In this document: piece by piece, positions 57,719-64,000 of the stretch
Layout: each line of letters opens with the position of its first letter
Position numbering within the stretch: the stretch's first letter is position 1
DNA from: JBEDUK01 sp963781595
GTDB taxonomy: Bacteria > Actinomycetota > UBA4738
Length of the DNA: 64,000 bases
NCBI GenBank assembly: GCA_963781595.1
Contig: CAWAGG010000006.1
Coordinates: 558,001 to 622,000, forward strand
Direction: 5' to 3'
Made by a program: the position numbers and the translations under genes
Notes under the pieces: model-generated
The model's input: only the letters and a program-made list of their open reading frames with translations
Database searches by the model: none
Told to the model about the DNA's origin: nothing

Positions 57719-58150
57719 TCACCGCGTGAGGCGTTCCACGGCGTCCGTCGCAGGATCGATGTACGGCAGGCCCGGCACTTCGCCGAACGCACGGTCCGCG
57801 GACACGAGTGCTTCGGCCCCGACGGCCATCGCCGCGGCGGCCAACACGGCGTCGAACGCACCTAGGTTCGGATGGCGTTCGAACAGCCGAAGCCCCTCCC
57901 GGAGGTCGTCCTCTCGGATCGGCAGGAGCGGTGACAGGAGGTCCGCGTACGCGCGCCCCAGGTCGGCCGCGTCGGCTCGATCGCGGCGTCGGGAGCGAAC
58001 GTGGACGAACTCCTGGATTGCCTCGGCTGTGGTCGTGGCCCGGATGCGTCCGGCGTCGGCGGCCCCGATCAGCGCACGGCAGGGTTCGCGGAGCGGGTGT
58101 TCGGCACCCTTCGCGTAGACGAGGATGGTCGTGTCGAGGACGACGATCAC
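57719..58150 (-). CDS. vapC: PIN-domain toxin VapC
   Basis: A 143-residue PIN-domain RNase with the four acidic positions in VVLDTTILVYAKG, TTTAEAIQEFVHVR, NLGAFDAVLAAAA and ALVSADRAFGEV. All are canonical. GTG overlaps the stop of the upstream RHH antitoxin. The length and the RRRDRADA insertion after the second helix match VapC toxins of mycobacteria. Likely an RNA-cleaving growth inhibitor. Confidence 0.9.
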   Translation of the reverse strand: MIVVLDTTILVYAKGAEHPLREPCRALIGAADAGRIRATTTAEAIQEFVHVRSRRRDRADAADLGRAYADLLSPLLPIREDDLREGLRLFERHPNLGAFDAVLAAAAMAVGAEALVSADRAFGEVPGLPYIDPATDAVERLTR

Positions 58151-58395
58151 GAACGCCGGCCGCGGAGGTCGTCGAGTTCCGTGAGAAGGTCGGCGGGGTC
58201 GCTCGGAACGTCCATGTCGGGAGCTTCGAGGATGCGCCGCGCCGCCGCCGATCGCAGGGCCGGCGTCGCGGGCAATCCGCGATCGATGGCCTCTCGGATC
58301 ACGGCAGCGATCGAGGTGCCACGGTCCCTGGCGACGCGCTCGATGCGCCGGTAGCGCTCGTCGTCGAGGAGGATCTGGAGCCGGCGTTCGAGCAT
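58147..58395 (-). CDS. vapB: RHH antitoxin VapB
   Basis: An 82-residue ribbon-helix-helix antitoxin: RRLQILLDDERYRRIERVARD and GTSIAAVIREAIDRGLPA, then the toxin-binding tail LEAPDMDVPSDPADLLTELDDLRG. A TACTGT hexamer ends six bases before the ATG at 58395, so leaderless translation is predicted; another ATG lies two codons upstream. An imperfect palindrome (CACAT at 58397-58401 and ATGTG at 58410-58414) spans the -10 and could be its operator. Confidence 0.87.
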   Translation of the reverse strand: MLERRLQILLDDERYRRIERVARDRGTSIAAVIREAIDRGLPATPALRSAAARRILEAPDMDVPSDPADLLTELDDLRGRRS

Positions 58396-58401
58396 GCACA
58401 T

Positions 58402-58407
58402 ACAGTA
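58402..58407 (-). promoter_or_regulatory. -10 element of vapBC with operator palindrome
   Basis: TACTGT on the minus strand, six bases before the vapB ATG. CACAT and ATGTG arms flank it, the form expected for VapB autoregulation. Confidence 0.5.
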
Positions 58408-58479
58408 GCATGTGTAGGTCCTGCGGCTGAGCCGCCGGCATGACCATCGCGCCCGGCTCGCCTGAGATACTCGACCGCC

Positions 58480-59223
58480 GTGGATGCGCAGGGTCGCACG
58501 TACTACCGGACCGATCTGGCGCTCGTGCACCATCTCGGGTTCGGGTTCCACGCGGACAACTGCGCACCGGGGATCCTGGCCCGCCTGCAGCCGGTGCGCG
58601 AACGCGGGGGCCTCGTGCTCGAGCTGGGCTGCGGGAGCGGCCTCCTCACCCGCCACCTGGTCGACGCCGGGCACCGGGTCGTGGCGTCCGACGCGTCGCC
58701 GGCGATGCTGGAACTCGCGCGCCAGGTCGTTCCCGACGCGGAGGACATCCGCCGGATCGTGCTCCCCGACGACCCGCTCCTGGTGGCGGACGCGATCGTC
58801 TCGGTGGGGCACGTGCTGAGCTACCTACCCGACGAGGCCGCGATCGACCGGGCGTTGGCCGCTGCCGCCCGGGCGCTCCGTCCGGGCGGGGTGCTGGCGA
58901 TCGACCTGTGCGACCTTCGGTACGAAGAGGCCCGCCGTGACGCGCCCCCGCTGGCCCACGTCGCCGACGACTGGGCGCTCTTCACGAGGTTCTCGACGCC
59001 TGCGCCGAACCGGTTCGTCCGCGAGATGACGACGTTCGTCCGGAACGACGACGGCTCGTGGCGCCGTGACGACGAACGGCACGACAACGTGCTCGTCGAC
59101 ACGTCGCTGATCCCCGGCCGACTCGAGGCGGAGGGCCTCCGCGCGGCGGTCGAGCCATCGTTCGGCGACGAACGGCTCCCCGAGGGCCTCGTCGTGATCG
59201 CGGCCTCACGCCCCCCGGCCTGA
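58480..59223 (+). CDS. class I SAM-dependent methyltransferase
   Basis: A 247-residue methyltransferase. Motif I is LVLELGCGSGLLTRHL, the acidic strand 2 VVASDASPAML, motif III about SVGHVLSYLPD and post-motif ALRPGGVLAIDLCDL. These define a small-molecule methyltransferase of the Methyltransf_25 type. GTG start with a GATACT hexamer eight bases before it. Substrate unknown. Convergent with the alpha/beta hydrolase gene. Confidence 0.87.
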   Translation: MDAQGRTYYRTDLALVHHLGFGFHADNCAPGILARLQPVRERGGLVLELGCGSGLLTRHLVDAGHRVVASDASPAMLELARQVVPDAEDIRRIVLPDDPLLVADAIVSVGHVLSYLPDEAAIDRALAAAARALRPGGVLAIDLCDLRYEEARRDAPPLAHVADDWALFTRFSTPAPNRFVREMTTFVRNDDGSWRRDDERHDNVLVDTSLIPGRLEAEGLRAAVEPSFGDERLPEGLVVIAASRPPA

Positions 59224-59227
59224 CCGG

Positions 59228-59941
59228 CTACGCCTCGCTCGCGTGCGCCTTCGCGACGTCGCCGATGATCCGGGCGAGCTCCTTCGGGCGCGACCACATC
59301 GGCCAGTGGCTCGTCGGCAGGTCGACGTAGGTCACGTCGTGCAGCTCGGCGAGCCCGGCGATCCACGCGTACCCCTCCTTGACGGCCTCCTTGATCTTCT
59401 CCGAAGGGAACCCCGTGCAGATGACCGTGCTCGCGACGTCCAGGCGGGCGTCGTTCGTCAGCTCGGCGGCCTCCCGGAGGATCGCACCCGGCTCGGGCAC
59501 GGCGCGCTCGCGGAACGTCTCCAGCTGCTCCTGCGAGAGCCCGTCGAGGTTCTCGTCCTCCGCGAGCTGTTCCAACGAGGGCATCGGCAGCTCGACACCG
59601 TCGAACCCCGGGTCCATCGCACCCTTCGCGGGCCCGGAGTCGACGTAGATCATGGCCGCGATCTGCTCGGGTACGCGGTCGGTGACCGCGTAGCCGGGGG
59701 CGCCGGCGCCACTGTGGACGGCGAGGACCACCGGAGGCCCGGCCGCGTCGATCGCCCGACAGATCGCGTCGACCTGATCGGCGAACGTGATGGAGGATCG
59801 GTCGGCGTCGGCCGACTCGAGCCCGGGGAGCGTCAGCGCCGTGACATCGTGGCCGTCGGCGCGCAACGCCTCCGCGACCTCGTCCCACGCCCATGCGCCG
59901 ATCCAGAACCCGGGAACCAGGATGATCGGTGGAGTGCTCAT
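59228..59941 (-). CDS. alpha/beta hydrolase
   Basis: A 237-residue alpha/beta hydrolase: PPIILVPGFWIGAWAWDEVAE with the oxyanion loop, nucleophile Ser in LAVHSGAGAPGYA, and catalytic His in LPTSHWPMWS. Similar to EstC/salicylate-esterase-like hydrolases. TAGGGT ends six bases before the ATG, so the mRNA is predicted to be leaderless. No linked pathway gene. Confidence 0.87.
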   Translation of the reverse strand: MSTPPIILVPGFWIGAWAWDEVAEALRADGHDVTALTLPGLESADADRSSITFADQVDAICRAIDAAGPPVVLAVHSGAGAPGYAVTDRVPEQIAAMIYVDSGPAKGAMDPGFDGVELPMPSLEQLAEDENLDGLSQEQLETFRERAVPEPGAILREAAELTNDARLDVASTVICTGFPSEKIKEAVKEGYAWIAGLAELHDVTYVDLPTSHWPMWSRPKELARIIGDVAKAHASEA

Positions 59942-59947
59942 CGTGTC

Positions 59948-59953
59948 ACCCTA
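59948..59953 (-). promoter_or_regulatory. -10 element for a leaderless mRNA
   Basis: TAGGGT on the minus strand; the predicted start of transcription is the A of the ATG at 59941. Confidence 0.5.
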
Positions 59954-60033
59954 CCCAGGGACACCGACATCACGCGTCCGTCGGCGGAGGCGCGGTCGGC
60001 GTACCCCACCCAGGTGGTCTCGCAGGCGGCGGC

Positions 60034-60243
60034 CTAGGGCCGGCGGAGCGAGACGATCATGTTGGCGATCCGGGTGGCCATGACCACGTCGCCCGGGCCG
60101 GTCCCGTCCGGGACGCTCTCGGAGCCCAGGCGAGCCTGCTCGACGCTGCCGTCGGCGAACCGCACCGCTAGGTCGTAGTACGTGGTCCCGTGGAGGTCGA
60201 ACGGCTTGACGGCCACGACCGTGGCCTCCTGCTCACCCATCAT
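60034..60243 (-). CDS. small hypothetical protein
   Basis: A 69-residue protein: EATVVAVKPFDLHGTTYYDL, AVRFADGSVEQARLGSESV, and GDVVMATRIANMIVSLRR. The strand pattern suggests a small beta-barrel. No family is recognised. A TAGGCT hexamer lies ten bases before the first ATG; a second ATG follows at once. It stands alone between two hydrolases. Confidence 0.55.
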   Translation of the reverse strand: MMGEQEATVVAVKPFDLHGTTYYDLAVRFADGSVEQARLGSESVPDGTGPGDVVMATRIANMIVSLRRP

Positions 60244-60285
60244 CTCGAGACCCAGCCTACGGTGCGCTGTCGACCCTCGCGCCGC

Positions 60286-62043
60286 TCATGACCTCCCGCG
60301 CCCTCCCCTCGTCGACCCCTCGTCGGCGTTCACATGGCTCCCGGCCGTCACGGTGGTCGGCGCGGTCGCGGAGAGCCAGGCGGTGGTGTCGATGCCGCCA
60401 GGCGCCTGGTCCGCCATGTACTCCGCCATGACGGTGACGAGCTGCTCGGTGGTGTACGGGCTCCACCCGTGCGGCTGGTTGTGGCCGTACGTGAACTGCG
60501 CGTCGGACCGCGGGTGCTGAACCGAGTCCAGGAACCGCTGCATCAGCTCGACCCCGTTGTTCAGGAAGAACGTGTCGTCGTCACCGACGAAGAACATCAG
60601 CCGCCCCTTCAGCTTCGGCCCTAGCGTCGACCAGTTCGCGCTCAGGTACCGTCGGAGGTCCATCGGTTCCCACGCTTGGGCCACCTTGTGGTCGATCTTG
60701 CCGGTGGCCTTGTCCCAGATCGGCGCCGGGTAGCCGTCGGGTCCCTGGGGGCCGTAGACCGCCTGCCAGATGTCCCACTGCCCCAGCTGCGAGCGTCCGT
60801 GCGTGCCGAGGGCCAGCTCCCAGTGGTTCTCCTCCTCCATGGTCCACAGCGTGTTCCCTCGCACCGAACGTGCCGACGGCCTGGGGACGTCCACCCATGC
60901 ATGCGGGGTGACGTAGGCGTTCGGATCCGAGTAGATGTTCACCAGCTGGAACGCCTTGAAGTCCTGGGGGTCCGGATAGAAGATCCAGGCCCCGCTGTAG
61001 AGCTTGGGGTAGAAGGCCTGCTGGGCGATCGTCTCCCATCCGCCCGTCGAGCCGCCCTCCACGACGTTGCCCCACCGGTCGGGCACGACCTTGAAGTGCT
61101 GCCGGATGTAGGGCATGAGCTCCGTGGTGATGGCGTCACCGTAGGGCCCGAGGTTCGCCGAGTTCACCGCGTACGAGTCGTCGTAGTAGGGGTTCTCGTG
61201 ACGGAGGTCGACGGCGACCACACGGGGCGCGGCCGTAGAGACCCACCAACGCGAGAAGGGGTTGCCGAGGTTCTCATCGAACCCGAAGGGGTTCCCGAAC
61301 GGGAAATGGGTCTGGTGCCAGATAACGGGGTACAGCGTCGACCCGTTCGGGTCGTAGCCCTCCGGCAGCAGCACGTTCGCCCCGATGTAGATCGGCGTGC
61401 CCCAGTACTTCGACAGCAGCGCGCTCTGGATCTTCACGTGCTGCACGTGGGTGCTGTCCGTCGGGTTACCCTGTTGGCAGGTCCCACCGGGCGGGACCGG
61501 ATCGCTCGGCTCGATGAGGTTGTCCATCGAGAGCTGGACCGTTCCCGAGCTGGCGGGGTCCAGGTGGATCCGCTGCGGCGTGCTGTAGAGGTTGCCGGGC
61601 GAGTCCAGGTAGTAGCCGCCGTCGCCGCACGGCATGTGCAGCTGGACCACCGAGCCGTCCGACCGGTGGAACGTGGTGTAGACGTTCAGGAATGCCTGGA
61701 CGTCGTAGTCGCCGGCGGGCAGATCGGCGATCGACGTCAGCGGGTAGCCGTACACGTCCGCTCCGGCGTCCAGGATGGCCTGCTGCCCCGGCTGCAGGTT
61801 CGACACGTCCTTGCCCCAGAACGGGACGCCCTCGGTGATGTCGATCTGGAAGCGTGGCTCGTCGGACTTCGAGGTCGACACGATGACCAGCACCCGCCCG
61901 TCGGCGGCCTCGTCCCGGACGGCTGGGTCGAAGGACACGGCGAAGCGCAACGGCTCCCCGCCAGAGGGCGAGGACACCGCGACACTCGTCATGAAGCCGA
62001 CCGCGATGGCGACGGCGATGGTGAGGATGGCGCGAGCCCGCAT
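60286..62043 (-). CDS. secreted esterase-like alpha/beta hydrolase
   Basis: A 585-residue exported protein. Signal: ARAILTIAVAIAVGFMTSVAV. Residues 40-200 form a beta domain. From about 215 on, an esterase-type (PF00756-like) hydrolase: LLPEGYDPNGSTLYPVIWHQ, then the nucleophile region VVEGGSTGGWETIAQQ and the acid/His region with FFVGDDDTFFLNNGVEL and YGHNQPHGWSPY. Similar architecture occurs in feruloyl or tannin esterases. AAGGAG lies seven bases before the ATG. It is divergent from the PEP-synthase-like gene. Confidence 0.8.
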   Translation of the reverse strand: MRARAILTIAVAIAVGFMTSVAVSSPSGGEPLRFAVSFDPAVRDEAADGRVLVIVSTSKSDEPRFQIDITEGVPFWGKDVSNLQPGQQAILDAGADVYGYPLTSIADLPAGDYDVQAFLNVYTTFHRSDGSVVQLHMPCGDGGYYLDSPGNLYSTPQRIHLDPASSGTVQLSMDNLIEPSDPVPPGGTCQQGNPTDSTHVQHVKIQSALLSKYWGTPIYIGANVLLPEGYDPNGSTLYPVIWHQTHFPFGNPFGFDENLGNPFSRWWVSTAAPRVVAVDLRHENPYYDDSYAVNSANLGPYGDAITTELMPYIRQHFKVVPDRWGNVVEGGSTGGWETIAQQAFYPKLYSGAWIFYPDPQDFKAFQLVNIYSDPNAYVTPHAWVDVPRPSARSVRGNTLWTMEEENHWELALGTHGRSQLGQWDIWQAVYGPQGPDGYPAPIWDKATGKIDHKVAQAWEPMDLRRYLSANWSTLGPKLKGRLMFFVGDDDTFFLNNGVELMQRFLDSVQHPRSDAQFTYGHNQPHGWSPYTTEQLVTVMAEYMADQAPGGIDTTAWLSATAPTTVTAGSHVNADEGSTRGGRGRS

Positions 62044-62267
62044 GGCTCCACTCCTTCCTGTCGGACGTGGCGCGGGATGCCGCAAGCGCCGGCCCGACCG
62101 CGATCACCTCGGCCGGAAGCGACGCTCGGGCAGTGGCGTCGATTGCATCACGGGCCGAAAAGAGCGTCAAATCGCGCTGGCGTTGCGCACGCCCGGCGGG
62201 TTGCGCCGGTCGATCGGCCCGGTCCCGGGTCGTGCGGCATACTCGCCGACCGAAAGGAACCTCCGAA

Positions 62268-62345
62268 GTGGGTATCGCTGATGCGTGGTGTCGACGACGG
62301 CTGGAGAGGCTTGAAGGGCTGAAGGAGCAGGAGCTGGATGGGTAG
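62268..62345 (+). CDS. possible 25-residue leader peptide before rph
   Basis: A short frame: GTG with AAAGGAAC before it, residues GIADAWCRRRLERLEGLKEQ then ELDG, stop at 62343-62345. It overlaps the start of the large gene by eight bases in another frame. Coding use is plausible, and ribosomes ending here could restart at 62338. A CATACT hexamer at 62238-62243 is a possible -10. No RAE-like rifamycin operator is recognised in the 62044-62337 gap. Confidence 0.3.
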   Translation: MGIADAWCRRRLERLEGLKEQELDG

Positions 62346-64000
62346 CTACGTGCTGGGCTTCCAGGAGATCGACCAGACGCAGGTCGCGGTCGTCGGCGGG
62401 AAGGGCGCGCATCTCGCGGAGCTCTCGCGGATCGACGGCATCCGCGTGCCGGCCGGCTTCTGCGTGACGACGGACGCCTTCCGGCGGATCACGGCGGACG
62501 CGCCGTCCATCGACGAACGGCTCGATCGGCTGTCGCGCCTGAACCCGGACGACCGGGAGTCGATCCGCACGCTCAGCGCGGAGATCCGCCGGACCATCGA
62601 AGGGATCGCCATCCCAGACGATGTGGCGGAGGCGATCACCCACGCGCTCGCCCGGCTCGGCGGGCGAGCCGCCTACGCCGTGCGCTCCAGCGCGACGGCG
62701 GAGGACCTGCCGACGGCCTCCTTCGCAGGCCAGCAGGACACCTACCTGAACATCGTGGGGTCGGCGGCGATCCTCCAGGGCATCAGCCGGTGCTGGGCCT
62801 CGCTCTTCACCGAGCGGGCAGTGACCTACCGCCTGCGGAACGGCGTCGACCACCGGAAGGTCCAGATGGCCGTGGTCGTGCAGGAGATGGTCTTCCCGTA
62901 CGCGTCCGGCATCCTGTTCACGGCTGACCCCGTCACTGGCAACCGGAAGGTCGCCTCCGTGGAGGCCACCTTCGGCCTCGGCGAGGCCTTGGTCTCGGGC
63001 ATGGTGAACCCGGACGTCTACACGGTGCGCGACGGCGAGATCATCACCGAGCACATCGCCACCAAACAGGTTGCGATCCATGCCTCGCCGTCAGGCGGGA
63101 CGCAGGAAGATGCGATCGACCCGGAGCGGCAGCAACAGCCGGCGCTGACGGATGCGCAGGTCGTGCGTCTCGCACATCTGGGGCGCACGATCGAAGCGCA
63201 CTTCGGCCACCCCCAGGACATCGAATGGTGCCTGGACGATGATGGGTTCCAGATCGTGCAGAGCCGGCCGATCACCACGCTGTTCCCCATCCCCGATGTC
63301 GGCGACCGGGAGAACCACGTCTTCATCTCCGTCGGTCATGGGCAGATGATGACCGACGCCATGAAGCCGCTGGGGATCTCCTTCTGGCAGTTGACGACCC
63401 CCCGGCCGATGTACGTGGCCGGTGGGAGGTTGTTCGTGGATGTCGCCCCCGACCTGGCGTCGCCGGCGAGACGCGCGGGCCTCGTGGAGGTCATGGGGAG
63501 GGGCGATCCGCTGATCGGGGACGCGCTGCGGACCGTCCTCGACCGCGGCGATCTCATCCCGTCGCTCCCGGACGAAGGTCCCGTCGGGCCGCGGGCCGGC
63601 GCGGCGCCGGTCCCGATCGAGACCGATCCGGCCATCGTGGCCGACCTGATCGGGCTCAGCCAGGCTTCCATCGCCGCGTTGCAGCGCGACATCCGCACGA
63701 GGTCCGGATCCGCCCTGCTCGACTTCATCCTGGAGGACCTCCAGGAGCTGAAGCGGATCCTGTTCGATCCGCGGAGCCATCGGGTGTTCATGTCGGCGAT
63801 GGAGGCCACCTGGTGGCTCAACGAGCACCTGGAGGCGTGGCTGGGCGAGAAGAACGTGGCCGACACGCTCACGCGGTCGGTCCCCCACAACGTCACGTCG
63901 GAGATGGGGCTGGCGCTCCTGGACGTGGCGGACGCGATCCGCCCGCATCCGGAGGTGGTGGCCTTCCTGCAGCACGTCGAGGACGAGGGCTTCCTGGACG
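62338..64000 (+). CDS. rph: rifampicin phosphotransferase / PEP-synthase-like enzyme, 3' end missing
   Basis: The first 554 residues of a protein closely like rifampicin phosphotransferase (Rph, about 865 residues). ATP-binding domain (1-314): YVLGFQEIDQTQVAVVGGKG, YAVRSSATAEDLPTASFAGQ, QDTYLNIVGSAAILQGISRC, SGILFTADPVTGNRK, IEWCLDDDGFQIVQSRPITT. Rifampicin-binding domain begins with HVFISVGHGQMMTDAMKPLG, and continues to EKNVADTLTRSVPHNVTSEM. The swivelling His domain lies beyond the window. It transfers the beta-phosphate of ATP to rifampicin; PEP synthase is the alternative. The frame stays open to the window edge. Confidence 0.8.
   Translation, partial: MGSYVLGFQEIDQTQVAVVGGKGAHLAELSRIDGIRVPAGFCVTTDAFRRITADAPSIDERLDRLSRLNPDDRESIRTLSAEIRRTIEGIAIPDDVAEAITHALARLGGRAAYAVRSSATAEDLPTASFAGQQDTYLNIVGSAAILQGISRCWASLFTERAVTYRLRNGVDHRKVQMAVVVQEMVFPYASGILFTADPVTGNRKVASVEATFGLGEALVSGMVNPDVYTVRDGEIITEHIATKQVAIHASPSGGTQEDAIDPERQQQPALTDAQVVRLAHLGRTIEAHFGHPQDIEWCLDDDGFQIVQSRPITTLFPIPDVGDRENHVFISVGHGQMMTDAMKPLGISFWQLTTPRPMYVAGGRLFVDVAPDLASPARRAGLVEVMGRGDPLIGDALRTVLDRGDLIPSLPDEGPVGPRAGAAPVPIETDPAIVADLIGLSQASIAALQRDIRTRSGSALLDFILEDLQELKRILFDPRSHRVFMSAMEATWWLNEHLEAWLGEKNVADTLTRSVPHNVTSEMGLALLDVADAIRPHPEVVAFLQHVEDEGFLD

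Noticed and set aside
11803..58395. A single defence island joining the four toxin-antitoxin modules
   Set aside because: They are scattered over 47 kb among housekeeping-type genes, with no restriction, CBASS, retron or phage-defence genes beside them.
60676..62322. 548-codon plus-strand frame opposite the secreted esterase
   Set aside because: Val/Arg/Asp-rich shadow; the esterase has a signal peptide, ribosome site and catalytic motifs.
62167..63975. Long minus-strand frames opposite the right-edge gene
   Set aside because: The plus-strand frame open to the window end matches Rph over 550 residues; the opposite frames have no family features.
1..64000. CRISPR arrays, tRNA and rRNA genes
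   Set aside because: No regularly spaced repeats, tRNA cloverleaf or rRNA-like sequence was found on reading either strand.

Overview
The window is about 70% G+C and densely coded on both strands, with many 4-base ATGA/GTGA overlaps. Several features point to an Actinomycetota chromosome, probably an uncultivated or deep lineage. These are a relative of mycobacterial Rv2466c (mycothiol-dependent nitroreductase), a PAC2-family protein, an F420-type luciferase-like oxidoreductase, a lone LigD-type polymerase domain, VapBC and MazEF modules, and many starts with a TAnnnT hexamer 5-9 bases upstream, the signature of leaderless mRNAs. No rRNA, tRNA, CRISPR array or phage module was seen. Taxonomy is inference; no marker gene is present.

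Layout. 1-8474: end of an ABC-2 exporter permease, an MFS exporter coupled to a flavin amine oxidase, a 2TM protein, a sulfite-oxidase-fold enzyme with its own promoter and leader hairpin, a DUF3054 protein, YqgE, a secreted M1 peptidase and a DUF4177-like protein. 8527-13361: hydroxyacid dehydrogenase plus aldo/keto reductase, an Rv2466c-like protein, a leaderless hypothetical gene, a BrnT-like/RHH toxin-antitoxin pair and a PAC2 protein. 13396-19227: an MFS gene lacking a normal start, a frameshifted AraC regulator, dienelactone hydrolase, an orphan DNA methyltransferase, a VOC protein and an EamA transporter.

19329-23912 is the most unusual block. Five overlapping or nearly touching genes encode a receiver domain fused to a PIG-L deacetylase, an ATP-grasp ligase, a PHP phosphoesterase, a membrane processive family-2 glycosyltransferase and a 49-residue single-TM protein. 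It reads as a dedicated envelope glycan or glycolipid pathway with a built-in phosphorelay input.

23947-38582: a long dCTP deaminase, an IS110 transposase with a structured upstream region (candidate bridge RNA), a sensor-type class III cyclase, the LigD-Pol protein, a DrrAB-like exporter divergent from two stacked MarR genes, a secreted hydrolase behind an AT-rich palindrome, a decayed VOC gene, a Cys-rich secreted protein, an ICMT-like methyltransferase, a GNAT protein and a second sensor-type cyclase. 38654-51717: a secreted M23 peptidase, VapC with only the tail of its VapB, a giant cyclase-ATPase-TPR regulator, a DUF11 secreted protein, a second ABC exporter, LLM oxidoreductase, OsmC, AraC with VOC, DUF2252, and a scar where a TetR gene and a methyltransferase gene both lost their 5' halves. 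51718-64000: an ECF sigma factor with two tandem VOC paralogues, a HAF-repeat protein, a third sensor-type cyclase, MazEF, VOC, YjbR, VapBC, a methyltransferase, two alpha/beta hydrolases and the N-terminal two thirds of a rifampicin phosphotransferase/PEP-synthase-like enzyme that runs off the end.

Themes: four class III nucleotidyl cyclases, four toxin-antitoxin modules, six VOC-fold genes (one decayed) and three ABC-2 exporters. Several single-base lesions (AraC, VOC, MFS) could be real decay or consensus errors of the assembly.
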